Source of the DNA: Thiohalocapsa sp.
Lineage (GTDB): Bacteria > Pseudomonadota > Gammaproteobacteria > Chromatiales > Chromatiaceae
DNA: 8,017 nt
NCBI RefSeq assembly: GCF_019695415.1
Contig: NZ_JAIFKJ010000237.1
Span: 1-8,017 of the forward strand
Direction of reading: 5' to 3'
Numbering within the stretch: position 1 is the first letter of the stretch; each line of letters opens with the position of its first letter. Under the pieces are notes generated by a model that was not told the origin of the DNA, searched no databases, and worked only from the letters and a program-made list of their open reading frames with translations. Positions 6,717-8,017 of the stretch are shown here, one piece after another. The translations under genes and the position numbers were made by a program.

Positions 6717-7679
6717 TCAAGCCAGGCGGTGCTGGCCCTGCATGTAGCTGTAGACCAGGTTCGAGACCTCCCGCATGGCGTTGCTGCGGTTGGTGATCCA
6801 GCGCCCGTAGTAGTTGGTACGGTCCGCTTTCTCGATGATACCGATGAAGGTGTATGGGCGCGGGCGGCCGCGGCGGTCGCGGCACTCGATGATGCCCATG
6901 TTGCCGCACAGCATGGCGGTGGAGCCGGTCTTGTCGAAGACGCGCACGTCCGAGGGCATGTTGCTGACACCCCGGGTAATGCGGTCGTGGTTGGGCAGCG
7001 ACATCAGCTCCAGGACCTCTGAAGCGTACGGCATCTGGCGGTGCCACTGGGCGTATAGGAAGCGGCTGTAGTCCCGGGCCGAGGCCGTGTTGCGATAGGT
7101 GCGCCCGTTGGCCGGGATGTATTCGACGATGCTGGTCTGCCGGAACACCTGTGGCGCGTGGCGCTTCAGTACGTACTCCGTGGCCTGCGGACCCATGTTG
7201 CCGTTGTAGCGGCTCACCAGCTGCATGAGCTCTGTCGTGGCCGTATTGCTGCTCTTGCGGATCATGTACTCCATGGTATCGCGGACACCAGAGGTGTACT
7301 GCAGCCGCCCACCGCTGTCGCGCATGGTGTAAAAGAATGCCTGCGCAACAAACGGCTTCATCATGCTTGCCGCTTGCCGGGGCTGTTCTTCGTTGATGGA
7401 GACGAGCTTTTTGCGGCCGGTGAAGTCGTAGACTGACCAGGATGTTTTCTCGTCCCAGCGGATTTTGTTCTCGGCGCGCAGGCGCTTGACCAGCCCGACC
7501 ACTTGCGCTTGCAGGGGCGGCCGGCCGGCGGCGTCCGCAAGTCCGGGTAGGCCGCAGAGCAGCGCGCCCCCGGCGAGCGTGGACATGCCAAGAAAGCTGC
7601 GCCGGTCGAGCAGCGCCGGCGCGTCGTCGTGTGTGATGTGTTCTGTCGGGACCCAAAGGTCCTGCGGAGTTCCGTGCAT
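6717..7679 (-). CDS. Tat-exported serine hydrolase, class A beta-lactamase/PBP-like fold
   Basis: The 320-aa product has a twin-arginine signal, DRRSFLG at residues 25-31, then a hydrophobic stretch and an Ala-rich cleavage region near 48-52, so it should be exported folded to the periplasm. The mature part carries the three active-site motifs of serine beta-lactamases and penicillin-binding enzymes in order: SMMK (S105, K108), SSN (143-145) and KTG (250-252). The length fits a stand-alone beta-lactamase-like domain (the Beta-lactamase2 type). E186 in VEYIPANGRTYRN is the only visible candidate for the deacylating glutamate of the omega loop, and its context does not clearly match ExxLN, so hydrolysis of beta-lactams should not be assumed; a cell-wall role is as likely. 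The start is ATG 7679, preceded on this strand by GGGGGT seven bases upstream. The frame is open further to 7826, but that would put about 75 residues before the twin arginines and would start upstream of the likely promoter. Confidence 0.85.
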   Translation of the reverse strand: MHGTPQDLWVPTEHITHDDAPALLDRRSFLGMSTLAGGALLCGLPGLADAAGRPPLQAQVVGLVKRLRAENKIRWDEKTSWSVYDFTGRKKLVSINEEQPRQAASMMKPFVAQAFFYTMRDSGGRLQYTSGVRDTMEYMIRKSSNTATTELMQLVSRYNGNMGPQATEYVLKRHAPQVFRQTSIVEYIPANGRTYRNTASARDYSRFLYAQWHRQMPYASEVLELMSLPNHDRITRGVSNMPSDVRVFDKTGSTAMLCGNMGIIECRDRRGRPRPYTFIGIIEKADRTNYYGRWITNRSNAMREVSNLVYSYMQGQHRLA

Positions 7680-7686
7680 GCTGGTT

Positions 7687-7692
7687 ACCCCC
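7687..7692 (-). promoter_or_regulatory. Shine-Dalgarno deciding the ATG 7679 start
   Basis: On the minus strand GGGGGT lies 7 nt before the ATG at 7679. Together with the Tat signal position, this supports the shorter start over the upstream one at 7826. Confidence 0.5.
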
Positions 7693-7746
7693 GAGACCGG
7701 CTTGCTCTGAAGATACGCAGCCCGCGCGCATCGCCTGCGGCGGCTA

Positions 7747-7783
7747 GCATTCCCCCGAATGCATATTGGCAGCGTTAACTGCC
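7747..7783. repeat. Two inverted repeats in the serine hydrolase leader
   Basis: GCATTC (7747-7752) and GAATGC (7757-7762) are separated by CCCC. GGCAG (7768-7772) and CTGCC (7779-7783) flank a GTTAA core. Both lie between the proposed transcription start and the start codon of the minus-strand gene, so they could be operator sites or RNA hairpins in the leader. Confidence 0.35.
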
Positions 7784-7797
7784 CAGGCTGCCTCTCC

Positions 7798-7826
7798 AGA
7801 ATAGGTGGGTGCGGCCCGAAAAACAA
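7798..7826 (-). promoter_or_regulatory. Candidate sigma70 promoter of the serine hydrolase gene
   Basis: On the minus strand TTGTTT (7821-7826) and TATTCT (7798-7803) are 17 bp apart. Transcription would start near 7790 and give a leader of about 110 nt to ATG 7679. The -35 box keeps the TTG core but little else, so support is moderate. Confidence 0.45.
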
Positions 7827-8017
7827 GGCTCGCTTGGTAAAAAAACAGCAGTGGGTCAGGTAGCTTGGGGATATTCTTAAAGCAGCGGATCAGGGGCGAA
7901 TCGAGGGCAGCGCTTAGACGAGCGCAACTCCGCTAATCTGGCCGAGACGCTGCTTTGCTGGGCAGGCTTGAGTCCACCTTGGGCACAAGATGGCGCGAGT
8001 TCAGTCCTGGTCTTCCG
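7827..8017. other. Right-end region with no assignable gene
   Basis: I see no recognisable gene here. A seven-A run lies at 7839-7845. A minus-strand frame is open from the right edge to a TAA at 7878-7880 (about 46 codons), without a recognisable motif. An ATG at 7990 on the plus strand opens a frame of nine codons up to the edge and could start a gene beyond it, but it has no convincing Shine-Dalgarno. The region may hold a divergent promoter area. With 7680-7826 it completes a 338-bp stretch without a called gene. Confidence 0.35.

Noticed and set aside
6598..7731. A 377-codon minus-strand frame overlapping the serine hydrolase
   Set aside because: The overlapping frame carries the Tat signal, SxxK, SxN and KTG; this one is low-complexity Arg/His/Pro-rich sequence.
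7878..8017. Minus-strand partial gene entering from the right edge
   Set aside because: About 46 open codons with no motif or recognisable protein; this length can arise by chance in GC-rich DNA.

Overview
The window is a GC-rich bacterial chromosome segment. Its proteins and codon use suggest a proteobacterium, possibly a gammaproteobacterium of the Chromatiales/Ectothiorhodospiraceae kind; that placement is an inference from protein flavour and GC richness, not something a marker gene shows. There is no rRNA, tRNA, CRISPR array, insertion sequence or phage gene.

Layout. Positions 2-2632 (+) hold a P-type cation ATPase of the SERCA/PMCA class, cut at its N-terminus by the left edge. A 230-bp gap with strong, mutually exclusive hairpins and a regularly spaced C-tract cluster leads to 2863-4062 (+), a divergent S-adenosylmethionine synthetase (MetK). 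A 214-bp gap follows. It carries a three-copy CGATTT(n)TTGGC motif and a good sigma70-type promoter, and leads to 4277-6439 (+), a cytoplasmic glycoside hydrolase family 57 protein flanked by two beta-rich domains. A 277-bp convergent gap with several hairpins, one with the form of an intrinsic terminator for the minus strand, separates it from 6717-7679 (-). That gene encodes a Tat-exported serine hydrolase of the beta-lactamase/PBP-like fold. The last 338 bp hold the promoter region of that gene and nothing else I can assign.

How the genes may work together. The three plus-strand genes sit in tandem and may form a small accessory cluster of ion pumping, SAM-like chemistry and alpha-glucan metabolism, but the gaps carry their own signals, so they need not be one operon. 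The oddest item is the MetK homologue. It keeps the residues that bind ATP and triphosphate, but the three residues that hold methionine in characterised enzymes (E55, Q98 and D238 in E. coli numbering) all align with histidines. Either its substrate is not ordinary methionine, or a new site, perhaps for a metal, has been built there. The minus-strand serine hydrolase is convergent to the cluster and probably independent of it.
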